From contig NC_084663.1 of assembly GCF_028389875.1 (NCBI RefSeq), positions 208,599,876 to 208,663,875 of the forward strand: a stretch of DNA of 64,000 nt, written 5' to 3'. This DNA is from Rhea pennata. Its lineage: Eukaryota > Chordata > Aves > Rheiformes > Rheidae. The stretch's first letter is position 1. Every line of letters starts with the position of its first letter. A program made the position numbers and the translations under genes. The notes beneath the pieces were generated by a model. The model saw only the letters and a list, made by a program, of their open reading frames with translations. It did not search any database and was not told the origin of the DNA. Positions 1 through 13,800 of this stretch are shown one piece after another.

Positions 1-1936
1 TTTTCCAACTGTGTTGGGGAAGAATGCTTGGTGAATGTTCTGAGTGTGAAATGAGCATCTAAGAACCCTGTTTTGTTACCATTTAAACTACACATGGCTT
101 TGGCTATTGAAATGGCTGGGGCATTTCAGGCCCCTTGAGAGCAGAAGTGATCCCACCCCTAGGAAGCTGGGAGCAGGAGCTGCGACATGGGTTGTTTTGT
201 GTTTCACTCCTTGGAAAAAGATGGAAAAACTTCCATCCCAAGCATTTTAGTCCTTCTTCTGCCATCTTCTGGTCACAGGGCAACATACATGGCTGCATGT
301 GTAGCATACCTAAGTAAGTTGCAACTCAAAGCATCGAGGCTTGCAGGGTGCCTCCATCACACACTTGTGCAGGGTGCTGGATTTATAGCAGCAAAGTTCT
401 TTTGTCTGTGTCCCCCAGCTTTTCCTCCAGCTCTTCCAGGCAGTAGCTCAAATATCCCCAGTTTGCAGTTGTCTTTCTCTTCACTTGAATAGTTAAACAT
501 GGTCTGTGAGGCCTCTTGGCCACAAGAGATCCCTCAGCTGGGTATGAATGGTACTTTTGTAGCTATTATCTTTCCAATATGCCCTACTTATCATCTGCAA
601 AGATTCAAACGGGTTTAAAAGATAATGAGACATTCATAAAACAAATTATCCAAGACCTTTTCTAAAGATGCTGGCTTTGGCTTGTGGGGCAGGGGTGTGT
701 GTGTGTGTGGGGGGGGACTGCTCTGAGCCACAGTGCAATGAGAGCATTACTGCAGTTTTCTTACACCTGTTTCTAGGCAGCACTGTCCTGTGTTCTGACA
801 TAGCCACCTTGTACAGCCCCTTCCATCTCCTTCATCCACTTTCCCCACTTTTTTCCTCCTCTTTCTGCCCTCCCTTGCGTAATTGTTTCCTCCCACTATA
901 TTCTTGGGACTGAACTTTTCTACACTGAGCTTCTCTAACTGGCCAGGTACCTCCCCACTTCAGAACAAAAGCCACTCTCTGTGCCCACAGGCCACCTTAA
1001 AACATTACCTCGCATTACTATTCACCTGGCAACCTGGGGCCACTTTGGCATATAGTGCTGTGTTTCTGTGGTAGAGCAGTGTCTGTAATTACTTAGTTTG
1101 CTACTGGTAGCAGTCTGAAAAAGCACATTTGGGTACTGGCTTAACTGTCAACAACACTAGCTTGGATGGAGACAGCTTCTGCTGGGGCAGATTTGTTTTA
1201 AAAAGCTTCTGCTTTCAATAACTGCTGCAAACAAGGGTTCTTCAAAATTTTACCCTGCTGTGACGGTCATTCTGCATACAGGAGACTAAGCTGTGCTCTC
1301 AGCTTCAGTTTGGCTCCAAAATTATTCCAGTATTCAACAGCTGAGACAAACTCAAGTAGAGCAGAGCACCAGCACAACAGCACTAATCATTGTGTTTGAT
1401 CTTGGGTATACTGTCAAGCTGAACACTTGATCTATTTCTAGCTTTGATTTTATCAAACACTCTTACCACTCTGAATATTAGCCTAACCACTACTTCCTTA
1501 GGGGAAAAAAGGTGTTTGTGCTAGTGTTCCATTGCCAGATGCTCCACAGCGTGTGAAAGTTTACAAGAAATAAAAGCTTCTTTCACTTTGTTCTAAATCT
1601 CTTACAAATAAAGGGACAGAAAGTCAAAAACAGGTGGTATAGAAACAGCCCAGAAAGCCATTAGGCTCTTGGCTCAGGCTGGGTTCAGTCATAGGCAAGA
1701 TTACCAACACGAGGAAGAAAAAGAGCATGTCTAGAACATGTCTTTGCCCCATTTGACAAACTGCAGGCTCGATAACTAATTTTGTTAATATAAAAAATGG
1801 TCTTGGCTGTTAGTGCATTTGTTTTGAACCCAATAGTCTCTAGCTATTCAAAGCTGTAATTTGCTCAAAATCCTATCTTATTAGGCAGCCTATTTAAGGA
1901 ATTGCAGTTTAATGGTTGCGGTGTCCTTTGTTTCAG
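1..1936 (+). other. ANKRD42: Probable last intron of ANKRD42; no coding seen
   Basis: I find no exon in this stretch that matches the remembered ANKRD42 coiled-coil region, so it is most likely the intron before the terminal exon. It has a short TG/G run near 695-717 and no recognisable repeat family. The intron ends in a good acceptor, tttgtttcag, at 1927-1936. Assignment as intron is inference from the exon that follows. Confidence 0.5.
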
Positions 1937-2032
1937 GAAACTGAAGCAACATCTGATTCTTGCAAAGAGAAAAAGAAAATAAAGAAGAAGCCATCCCGCA
2001 GCCCTGGAGGGGTGTTTGTGAAGCGATGCTGA
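1937..2032 (+). CDS. ANKRD42: ANKRD42 terminal coding exon (partial gene)
   Basis: This is the last coding exon of an ankyrin-repeat protein whose other exons lie to the left of the window. It follows a strong acceptor (cctttgtttcag) and reads 31 codons in phase 0 to a TGA at 2030-2032. The peptide has a lysine-rich stretch (KEKKKIKKK) followed by PGGVFVKRC and stop. From memory, human ANKRD42 ends with a very similar tail: a KEKRRVKKK stretch, then GGVFVRRY. The exon converges on CCDC90B, which is the neighbour and orientation I recall in mammals, and this supports the call. The exon holds only the basic C-terminal tail; the ankyrin repeats and coiled coil are encoded upstream. No frameshift or odd residue is visible. 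The match is from memory, not from an alignment. Confidence 0.82.
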   Translation, partial: ETEATSDSCKEKKKIKKKPSRSPGGVFVKRC

Positions 2033-4000
2033 AGAATGAACCTTGTAAGTAGGGCAGGCAGGCAGGCTTAGAGAAAGATGTCGATGCAGGAAGGCAGTTG
2101 TGTCCAAAACAGCGAAGCTGGGGAATATTAGACAGTTTTGTCTTACTGCACAACAGCCAGTCCAGGTTCATCTTCTAATCATCTCCCAAGTCCTTCCAAA
2201 CAGAAGTCACCAGAGGCAGAAAAGCTGTTACATAACTGCCAGGAAGTAGAACAACAATATTCAAGACAGTGCAAAGTGTCTGCATAGCCTCGGTTCTACA
2301 GATGAGTTGTGGTTTCGTATCTTTCGGTTTTAGTGAATTTTTTCAGTGAACTTCCTAGTTCTCAGGGATAGAAAATATCTTTAAATCACAGAAGCATTTT
2401 TCTAAAAAGCTGTAAGACTTCTTTTCCTATCTCAGTAGCTGTTTAGCAACAACTTTGCAAATTATAAACAACAATTGAAGAGTTAACTGCAGAGATGTCA
2501 TAGGCCCTACTGGGCCTGAGAAGAGTATTCCAATCTGCTAGGCTATTTTGTACTATTGTCTTACAAAACAGCACCTTACTTCCTAAAATAGATTGGACAG
2601 ACACTGAATCTTGCTTGCACACTAAGGATCTGGAGAAGAGTATTTGCTCGACTGCAGACTGGTGCCAAGCCTTGCTTTTCATGGAGTTATTCCTAAGCAA
2701 GTGAGAAAGGTACCCCTTCACAACGTACCACATGAACTGTACTGCTGGGCCTCCGGGTCTACCTCAGGGCTGAAGGTTTCACTAGGTTATGGGGCATGTT
2801 AAAGTTAGAACTAGCAAGCCTGACCTCCATGCCCCAAAAACTTTTCATGACTTTACACATAATACTCTTCTTCCATTAGTATGCTATTGTGAAATTTCTT
2901 TTTTTATATTGGAACCTTCATCATTCATAATATTGAGACAGTCTTGATTTCAGTAATAAGTCAGGTCAATAATATAAGACTTTCATAAAAATTAACTCAC
3001 TAGTGCTTGAATCATGATCAGTCCTCTCAATTACTTAAAGGAAAATTAATCTCTGAATTTCAAAGTTAATGGAAAAAGTAAATCTGATTGTTTTTATGCA
3101 CATGTGCTATAACAGACTGGGAGAGAGGCAAGCTGAGGAATAGCCTTGTATCAGAGCTAAAAAGGAGAAATCCAGTCTCTAGCACCTACTTATGGGTGTG
3201 TGTGGGGGGAGGTAAGGGGAAGGGAAAGGCGAGAGCTGGAGTAGATCAGAGATTTCCTACATCACTGCTGGTGTTAAAATCTCATGTAGGAACAGCACAA
3301 ATGATCAACCTGAATCTTCCTGAGCACTTCCAGAATGGGTAGTTTACTATAAGATGAATCTGTCTACACGACAGTTACAGCAGACATCAGCAACGGCCTG
3401 AAGTCTTGGCTGGTAGCACTCCCATACCCATTTGAGAAATACACAGACACTGTAAAAAGCAGACTCAACCCTCAATAGAGTAGTGCTGTGCCTATTATAA
3501 AAATCTCGTTTTTACAGACTGGTAATCTGAATTCAAGTTTCTCAGACAACAAATGTAACAAATTCATTTTATTTTCTTAAATAAAAATGTTTAAATACAT
3601 AATCTCATGCACAGAATACAAGAATTTGCAAGGTACCAGCAAATTCAATATAGAGAGAATAAAACTGCTATAGAAAAAAAATTGTCACTATCCAAATTTT
3701 TATACTCTCTAGCCCATTAAGGCCTACTCTTACTTAAAAGTTTAATCCAGGAAGAACTTGAATTTAATTAAAGACTTAAACTAAGCGTAGGCATTTGTAC
3801 TCAGCAAAGTGTGAGTGCTTCAGTTTTGAAAGATATCCCCCATTATGTTCCATCTTGGCAATCAAAGTCATAAAGTACTTGCAGAAGGTAGGGGGATCAT
3901 GATCAGGTTAGTTTAGAAGTCAGTGTGTCCCATTCTTTTCCATGGGATTACAGAACACTCCAGAGAAGTGGGGAGACAGGGAGGAGAAGGACCACCACCA
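2033..4000 (+). other. ANKRD42 3' UTR and short gap between convergent genes
   Basis: No coding exon or known repeat is seen. Candidate polyadenylation signals for the + strand gene are AATAAA at 3580-3585 and 3658-3663. Neither has an obvious GU-rich element after it, so the real 3' end of ANKRD42 cannot be fixed. The two stop codons of the convergent genes are about 2.8 kb apart. Confidence 0.4.
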
Positions 4001-4010
4001 CACTAGCAAC

Positions 4011-4016
4011 TTTATT
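4011..4016 (-). promoter_or_regulatory. CCDC90B: Likely CCDC90B polyadenylation signal
   Basis: On the - strand this reads AATAAA. It is followed within about 7 bases by a GU-rich stretch (complement of 3991-4003), the usual downstream element for cleavage. It would give a 3' UTR of about 0.84 kb after the stop at 4843. Another AATAAA complement lies nearer the stop around 4328, so alternative ends are possible. Confidence 0.55.
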
Positions 4017-4842
4017 TGAGATGCTGAATATAGTCACATTAGAAGTTAGATCCTATACTCAGAAGATACAGGAGGGTTTATTGGAAACACCCTGTATTAC
4101 CTGAAGGGAGGAGTTATGAACATTTTTCTGCCCAAGGCTCTACACTGTGAGAGCATCTCCCTTTGGAAAGAATAGTTCCCCTTATTCTGTTGGCCTCTGA
4201 AGGTATGGGTAAAAGGTATTAAAAAAATGTATGGGGACATCTTAGTTTTAAATGAGATTTTATATCTATGTAAACCACTTTTGAAGAAAGAGAAATCTTC
4301 AGGAAAAGCCTGGGAGTGTGTGTTTATATTTATTACCAATGGGCCATGCTTCAATCCATCAGAAAAGAGCAACAGATTGAAGAAACATCCAGCCCCTATT
4401 TTTAAAATTAGGGTACTCTGCTTGGATCAGAGTAGATCTGCTGCAATCTGGCATTAGTATTCCCATATTTTCATAGGCATATCAAATGTTTACTGTTTCC
4501 CTTTTGAGAGGAGCTGAGGGCATAGAGAATGTTCTGAAAGACAAAACAAAATTAATTCTGAAACTTCTTAGGAAACACTTTCTGACTTAATGTAGAAAGT
4601 CCACTGAGGTAAATAAATTATTGAATAAGGGACAAAGAATAATCACTGTGTATTTACTTACCCTCCTCCTACAAATATTTTGATCTTTGGTGTTAACTAT
4701 TCAGAAAACTTTTTATGTACAACAAGAATATATATAAAAAAAAGGGTACCAAGATTATCTACAGCTGAAACATGATGGTCTAGCAAATGTTGCGTGGTGG
4801 CCTTTTCTCCATCTCTATTTGATGTAGTCATTCCATTTAGAT

Positions 4843-7800
4843 CTATTTCCAGAATCTATAAAATCCAAGTGCTATTGCTAGGCAAGTGAATACCGAAGCT
4901 GTTAAAACAAAAGAAAAGAGGTAGTAATTAACACTAAATTTCATCATCATCTACATGCAGAATACTACTACCTGCATACAGATGGAGGGATAATTTTAAC
5001 TCTAGAGGAGTGTTTCTTAAACCTCCTGAGTTGTTGCAGGAGTGGCAGAAGAATTTTAAATGACAGTGTCCTATCTTAGATTTAATAACCTATCCAGAAG
5101 CAGCCCAAACACTGAGATGGGCCATCAAATTAAGCAGTCTGAGGAATTATGTTTTCAGGAACGTTTGTGGAATTATGTTGGATATACAGAACACAACAGG
5201 CTACCATAAATTTTACTGATGTTCCCCTGTTTATCATAAATTATAAGAGAAATGGTTAAGACAGATCTTTCATCAAACGTAATTAAAATTAACAAAATGA
5301 ACTAACGGTATATACACCTGATGCATCATTAGGATTTCTAGGCAGTGCCTCTGAAGCTTGATCTATCTTATAGAACTGTTAAGCTGTTGTTTCAGTTAAT
5401 GATAGAATAAAGCTAACTGGGTTTGTCTTTGGACTTATTCTCACTTCCAAATGTAATGTGTTACTCTTTTTTCATTCAACTCTAATGCAATATAAATTAC
5501 CCTAATTATGAATATATTGAGAAGTCAATCTCAAATCAGACTTTGATTTTTCTGCTTGGCAGGGAAAGGTAGAAATACCGCAACACTGAAAATGTGTTTC
5601 TTTCAAAGTCTGAATGGGAGGCAGAGCTAGTTGCAGCAGCAAAATACAGTGATATCAAAGCAAGAGGTTCCCCTATTTCCATATTCCATTCAACAGAAGT
5701 CACAAGGACTTTCAAAATCTGAGAGCAGACCAACCTACAATATACCTTACACATAATCACAAGAACATGTAAATATCCCACTTCACTCTCAGACTAGTTT
5801 TTGATTGTGAGCAAGCTTTCAGGATAACCTGAAGGACCTCAGGAGAGTTTCTGGAGCAACTCTGCCATGTACATTTCTGCAGCAAGGAGAGATACTGGCA
5901 GACTAGACAAAGTATTTAGCCCTCCCCGCTAAGTTCATGCTTCTTCTGATCCCAGTTCTGGGCACAATCCTAATCCAGCTGCAACGCTTTCATGCACCTC
6001 TCCCATGTTCTGAGTCACTACTGTTTTAAAGGGGGGGGGACACCCCCCTCAACTCCAGTTATCTGCTGCTACACAGCTAACTTTGGGTTCATTTTGCATC
6101 AACCACTTGTTTCCACGCCATAGGCAGCTTCAGTTCCTTAGAACAGCAACTGACAGCATTGCTTACATACATACTACAGAGACATAATCACTCTGTTTGC
6201 AAGGAGACAAAAGAGAATACAACTAGTTTACAAAAGAAGGATTTTCTAGAACTGTCTCCAGTATTTAAAAACATACTTGAATAAAATGCTTTACTTCCAC
6301 GGATACTTGCCTTCTTGCCTATCACATACCTGCCAAATAACGTATTGTATCCAGTTTATTAGATTCCATAAGTGTTTTTAAGGAAGCTATTTCAGTGTCA
6401 ATTTTATTACTGATTTCTGAGATAACACTGTTGGTACTTGAATCCTGAAAAATTAAAAGATAACATATATTTGACTGTGATCTCTAGCCCTTTCAGTTTT
6501 GCAAAGCCTAACAAAAATGCCATGCTATCAGAAATGAAAAGGAAAAACACTTTAAAACAAATTTCCAATCTGTCAGTGAAGTAAAATATGCAACTGCTAA
6601 GAGATCTTAGATAACACCAGGCAGCACTTCATACAATCCAAGCAGGGTATTAAAGAAGAAAGAAAAGAAAAAAATCACATACTACAGATTTTTCTTTGGT
6701 GTGTCTATGCCCAATGAACCTAAAGGCACCACTCTGCGATGTATAGATATATGCCTAAATTTCTGTGAAACACTGATTTAATCATCCACAAGCTATATCC
6801 AGAAAAGGGAGGAGAGATACTGAAGATGGGACATGTCTATCACAGCCTCTTGGACTTCAGTGTCTGCCTGCAGGTCTGGGGACTTCCAGCCCCCAGAATT
6901 GTTCCTCAGCACTTAGCCTTTAATATTGGGAAGGGGAGCATGGCAGCGCGTATCTCACATGCAATAGCCTGCACATTAACACACTCAAGAGTTACAACTG
7001 TGAAGTGGGAGATACGGCTTGCATGACCCCTTCCACCCAAGTGATGTTTAACACAAATCCCACAGACCTGGACAGTAAACAAATAACATGTGAGTGATAC
7101 TTTTTGTTTTCCTATTAACTTTCATGACAGTTTTGAGCTTACATGACATAAAATAAATACAAAATAAAAACAGTTCCACATTATGAGGCTGGCTCTGTTT
7201 AATACTTACTTTCTTATGAAACTCTGTAGTTGCTTCCATGAGTTTCTTCTCTTGATCTGTAAACTATGAATAAAAGGCAAATTACAACTGTAGTAAGTGA
7301 AAACAAGAAATAAAAACTGATAAGGGTATCTTCAATGCCCAGCTTACCATATCTGTCACTCTGCTTCTTTCCAAGTTTATATCTAGCTTGCTGTCAGCTC
7401 GGATTTTACCTGTTTCATTCTTTAAAACAAATAATGATTATGAAAATAACTGTTTACTTCCCCTAATATACGTGTATATATACTTGCTGTTTACTTACCA
7501 TTAGCTGTTGTTTAACTTGATCTAATTCAATTTTCATTTTCTACATGAAAGGGAGAAAGAAAAGTATTTTATAAATTCAGAAAAGAAAGTGTTGTCACTA
7601 CACAGTTACCACTGCATTCACGGTAATTACTCTTCCATGATTTTTCTCCTAATAGAGCAATTTGTTCTTGATTACATAACTTAACTAGTGTGTTCAGACT
7701 ATACAGCCAGGTATAATCTATTGGAAATTTTGCTAACTGGAAATTAAGGTATTATTTTGTAACAATATACAATGATAAACTTGTTATACTGAGACTAAAT

Positions 7801-10800
7801 ATAGTAGAAAAACAAATACCAAAATGCTGTCAAGCCCACCAAAATATGTCTAAATCACTTATTTAAATTGTTACATAAAAATGGCTGATTACTCTCCCTG
7901 TACTGTATAATTTATAAGGCTCTACAAGAACTAGCTGTAAATAAAAATAAAGATTATTCTAAGATGAAAACGTTTTTTTCTTTCCAGAGAAACTGAGCAA
8001 GTCTTAACAAGTAAAATCTATTTTTATATGATCATAAAAGCCATCATTCACAAACATTTCAACTCTGATAGAAGTATCCATGCTTACTTCTACACAGAAG
8101 CATCCATAATTACTCTTACATAAGTATTTTGTTCCACAAAAGATGTTCAGTAGGTATAACTCAACATGTATTACAATTTAACCTCTTAATTTAAAATACT
8201 TATTAGTACCTCATTCTCTGCTCTCAAGTTTGCAAATTCACTTTTCTCCAGGATGACCATATCTTTTCGAATAGAGTCTAAATGTGCCATTATCTGCTGT
8301 AAAGTTATTTCCTTTGAAAAAACAAACATGTCAAAATGATTAAGTTTCACACTTTCTGGAAAAGTCAAGGAAAGCAGAGATTTTCACGTCTGAGATTATG
8401 AAATAAGATGCAACAAAACACAAAGCAGGGTTAAAAAACAACAGGAGAGCAGCTGAATCTCAGAATTTTGTAGTTGGAGTTTGAAAGATTCAAGAGGCCT
8501 TTTTTGCAATTTTTTTTGTTTCCATTAAGTAATTCTGAATTTAAGTAAAAAAGCCACAGGTATCTAGGCCAAGCCAGTGCAAGTGAAATACACTAGTAAC
8601 TTCAGGTTAGTCTTCCATTTTCTTCCCCTTTCAATGAATGTTTAGTACACAGTAAAATATGAATTGTTAGTCTCTATTCAGTTCCTAAATATGAGTATCA
8701 CACTGTCCTCTCAGCTCTGACATGCAATGCTTACTAGTACAACACTGCAGAAAAAGGTAACCCTTTCCAGTCTTTGGACTAAAAAGTTTAAAATCCAGCT
8801 ACTAATAAACTAGAGAGAAAATAAAGGAGGAAACATTGTATTTTATAATCTTGAAAGCAATATTTCTATACCTAGTGTAAGGAAGTTATGCTACTGTTTA
8901 ACATGAGTTAAACTCTGCAGAGAAGGACCTGGGAGTGCTGGGGGATGACAAGTTGACCGTGAGCCAGCAATGTGCCCTTGTGGCCAAGAAGGCCAATGGT
9001 CTTCTGGGGTGCATTGGGAAGAGTGTTGCCAGCAGGTGCAGGGAGGTGATCCTGCCCCTCCACTCAGCCCTGGGAAGGCCTCATCTCGAGTCCTGTGTCC
9101 AGTCCTGGGCTCCCCAGGACAAGACACACATGGAGCTACTGGAGAGAGTCCAGATGATCAGAGGGCTGCAGCACCTGTCCTGTGAGGAATGGCTGTGAGA
9201 GCTGGGCCTCTTCTGCCTGGAGAAGAGAAGCCTGAGGGGGGATCTTATCAATGTGGACAAGTACCTGAAGGGAGGGTGTCAAGGGGATGAGGACAAACTC
9301 TTTTCAGTTGTCCCATGTGACAGGACAAGAGGCAATGGGCAGAAATTGAAGCACAGGAAGTTCCGCCTGACCGTGAGGGGCAATTTCTTTCCTGTGAGAG
9401 TGACGGAGCCCTGGACCAGGTTGCCCCGAGAGGCTATGGAGTCTCCTTCTCTGGAGATCTTCAAGGCCCGCCTGGATGCAACCCTGTCTAACATGCTCTA
9501 GGTGACCCTGCTGAGCAGGGGAGTTGGAGTAGATGATCTCCAGAGGTCCCTTCCAACCTTACTGATTCTGTGCTTCTATGAATGATGACAGCTTTGTGGG
9601 ATTATGCCTTTAAAGCTCAAAGCCAGCAGAATGAAGAGCTCTCATTCAGACTACAAGTGAACAGTATTTTCTCTACCTAAATCATGTCCTTCAGCTTCCC
9701 CTGAAGTCTGACTTTACTTTGTTGAACATGATGAAGTTGCAGCTTTTAACAATCCCTGGTAAAACTTCAGCTGCATTTGCATTTAGGAGCTGATTTTCTC
9801 CTTCCGTCTTAAAATATTCAGCTTTAAACTCATTACATTACAACAAGTAGTGTTTCTGACTAACAAAATCCATGCAAATTACATTTGGGATACTGACTTT
9901 AAGTGCAACAGGATCCCCAAAAGAAATGTTTCCCCTTTGACTCAAAAAGCACAAACAATAGAAACACACAAATTTTTAGCTTCTTCATCTTTGAGATGTG
10001 TTTTAAGAAGTTAGATGAATTTTATCAAGAACAAATGTGAGACAAAAACCCGCTGTAATCAAGACTCAGCAGTTTAAATAAAGTAGCAATAAATGTTTAA
10101 TTGCATTAACTCACTGAAGAAGAACAGGACATAATTTCAGCTTGCAGAGCCTTTCTGACTAATTATTACTGTGCATCAGTATTATTTTGGCAATTTTTTT
10201 AAGATGAAACCTGCCACCACCTCTGTTACCAGCAGAAAAAAAAATCACACTACTACCCCGATTCACTGCCTCCGGATACGTTCACAAGCATCTGCCTGAA
10301 CACCTAAGCAAAGATGACAACGTGGTACTTGGCTTGTGGGCAGACAGAGGTGTTGAACCAATGCCAGTGCCTTAGTTTATACAAACAAATAAATCAGGGC
10401 TTCTGGCTGACCCTGAGGGCAAGTGACACACCACAGCTCAGGCCTAGATCGTTAAAATCTCTTTTTCCTAAAACAAGGTGTCTCTGTCCACTCTGTCTTG
10501 CATTTCCTGGCCCTATGCTTTCCTACAAAATGTGCCACGGTCAGGGAGGCTGATATAGTTGGCACAGGCCAAAATCAGGCTAGGGGCTGCACTAACAGTT
10601 TAACAGTCTGGATTACTGTGCGGTGATGTTTGAGGCCATGCCCTAGCCATATTTCACTACTAGGACAGATACAGCTTTAGAGATTAAAATGCACAAGTAA
10701 AATCACGAAAGTTGTTTTTAGCTTACGAACCAGAAAAAAAAATGAAGCACAACAAATGCAGGATTTGTATGGACAAAGTTGATATCTTTACTACGGCTCA

Positions 10801-13800
10801 ATAAAGAACGGAGACGACTTTCTATTGTTTTATGCAGAGCTTTGTTATCTCTCAGGAATGCTTTCAAAATCCTTTTCTACCCTCAACTGTTGTGAAAGGC
10901 TGTTAAAATTTTTGTTTCACCTCAAAGTTTTCAGCAGAAAATGACGCAATCTCTGCACTACACTTATTGCATTGGGAAAGCAGTTCAGGTTCCTGTGAGG
11001 AGGTGTTCTGTGTAAGATATTGTTATCCTTTAGTAGTTTAATAGCAGTTGGAAAGTCAGGAAAATCAGTGAAGTGTTTACTAGAGCAAACCTGTCTTTTA
11101 ACTATGCAAATGTGCATCATTCTATTTATATAACCACACGAGACTTTTTACCTGCTGAGCTTGGGTCACCATATCCTTGTAGACTGTGTCTAAGCTGACA
11201 TTTGACAGAGTTATTAGTGCTGATACAATGGTCTCTGCTTGTTCTTTCCCAAAGCCTGAAAGACAATTGGAAGATGACAAGTTGAGATAATACTAGAAAA
11301 TCGGAAGAAGAGCAAGAGCTGCATAATAAACTTGGACTCGCGATTCCTTTACCTAACTACTGCAATGCACAAGTAATCAAAACTGACAAAGAAGAGTCAG
11401 TCACTGTGACTTTTAATTAGAAAAGCTCAAACTTAATGCTGCAAAAAATCTGAAAAGCATTGCCTATTAATTTTTAATAAACTAAAATAGTCTGTAGTAT
11501 GGCTGACAGGAGGACAAAACTTCTGTAAAATGTTTAACTGCCCGTGCATTATAAAAATAGTCCAGCAAAATTTTACTTTATTATAAACTTTTAAAAGTTC
11601 TATTAAAGTCAAATTTACCTTTTGCTACAAAGCACACATCCTATAGAATAATAAAAATAAAAGTTAAGTCCACAAATACTGAAATTGTTCTGCAGAGATG
11701 TGGACATATGCAAAAGTCCTGATTTTAAAACTGCTGCATCTATTGCTTGTGGAATGACTTCAGATTATGGGATTTTTGCTTTCTGATAGTAAAATTTATA
11801 CTTTGTCTATAACTTGGTGCAATTTTGATACACTTAAAGATGATGAATGGTGAATATTAAAACCAGCTGTCAGATATAAGCCAGCTTTGATTTAGCGCTG
11901 AGGGATTTAGCCCTAAGGATTTATTTCCAGAAATCTAACTGATGTGTTGTATTTCAATTGCTCTGCTTTATAAAATGGGATTAACTAACCTTTTGTTGAA
12001 AAGGCAGATTATTTATAGAAATATGCTACTATTTTCTTCTAAAGTACTAGAATTGTCAAGATGCACCATCTGTATAAATTACTGAAAGAGCTATGCATGC
12101 TTTATGACAACTTCCTTCCACTACGAGGTGTGATAATATTGCTTCACTTCCTCTGAAGTTAAGAGTTATATAACTTAGTTATAATTGACAGTTGGATGAT
12201 GAGATCATTTCAACGCTTAGCAGAGATCAACACAGTAGACCAATCTTCACAAATTATTAAAAAAAGAAGTAGAGAACAAAATAGATTTAACATTATGCCA
12301 CTGTTCAAATCCATGGGACATGCTGTTGACTAACAGTGCTTGTAATTCTGTTCCCTCCTTGTTCAAAAAGGATGCAATAGAACTGGAAAAGATTCACAAC
12401 AGGGCAACAAGAACAACCAAAAGTATGCAAATGCAGGTGTAAAAGGAAAAATTCAACAGGATAGAACTCTTCTATCCAGAAAAGAATGAGGGAGGAATAA
12501 GAGAAAATGAGAGACATTAAATGTTCATTCTCTCTTCGCAAAAAAGAACTGAAGGGGCATCAAATTAACCAAGTGAAAGTCAGGTTCTACATAAACATAA
12601 GGAAGTATTTTTTTCAAAAAGGAGTAGACTTGCAGAAGTCCATGCCAAAAGGATGTTTTCAGTGCTAACCAGTTTACAGTGTTTCAAAAATGGAGTAAAT
12701 GTATAGAATAAATTATTTTGAAGGTTACTAAATACATAAAACTCACATCCAGCTCAGAATACCTCCAAAGTGATAATCACTGGTATGCTTAGAAAGCATA
12801 AGGGAATACGTTATATGTATTTGTCCCATTTTTTATGCTTTTTTCAGGTACTGATTCATGGCCGCTGTTAGAAATAGAAGCCAGGGCTAGATGAACCTTT
12901 AATCTGACCCAAGAGAGACATATTAAAAAAAATAAAAGTGTAAATATTAAAAATCTATCATAGCACTATGCTGCTAATATTTACAGTTAAAAAATTTAAA
13001 GAGGAGGGCAAACTTAAAGAAAAAAATGGAGAACTGTAAAAAAAAAAAAGACTAAAAATATGCATAAAGGTACATTAAGCATAAGCAGCAGAAAAACACT
13101 CTGCTTCCTGCCTCCAAAACCAACAGAAACTATGACCAAAAAAATCACATTATTTAATTGAATTTAATGTGATTAATTTAATCATATTAACTTTTCAAAA
13201 CATTAAATATAAGCTTGTTCTGAAGTAAGGTCAATTGTCATTTATACACACGTATTACACATATCAGTTACATACATGTAAGTCATGTGTTTGTATCTGC
13301 AACACTACAATGCCTTACATAAGAACTGTACGTTTTTTGTATTGTTCATAACTAAATGAAATAAAAGAAGCATTACCAATCTGGTTTTAAAATTCAGTTT
13401 CAGTAACTTAGGTTACTATTAGCAGTCAATTGAAGGATGTTATAGTAAAGCTTCATTTTTGCTAGAAACCAGTTCCTTAACTGCTACTGGTATTTTACAT
13501 TTATTAAAGGTAGTATGTTCCTGGAAGCCAGAAGATATTATATAAATGGACATACAGCTACAAACAAGGTAAATCTAACCTAATAGCTTATTTGCATGAT
13601 TGCAGAGGCATCAAATTGTATCAGATGCTTCCCTTCACATTCTAGAGGCTTCTAACATATTTTATACTATTGACACTTAATTAGATAGTACACAAAGTTA
13701 CAATACTCAAACTCAAAGTCTTCCTTTGAATTATTTAACAGATGTCACTTACCATGGGCTTCCAGATCCTGCACTAAGGCATGGGTATCAAAAGTTACCT

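Noticed and set aside
6031-6048. G9 run followed by C6 that could form a small hairpin
   Set aside because: It is a short low-complexity feature inside the last CCDC90B intron with no sign of function.
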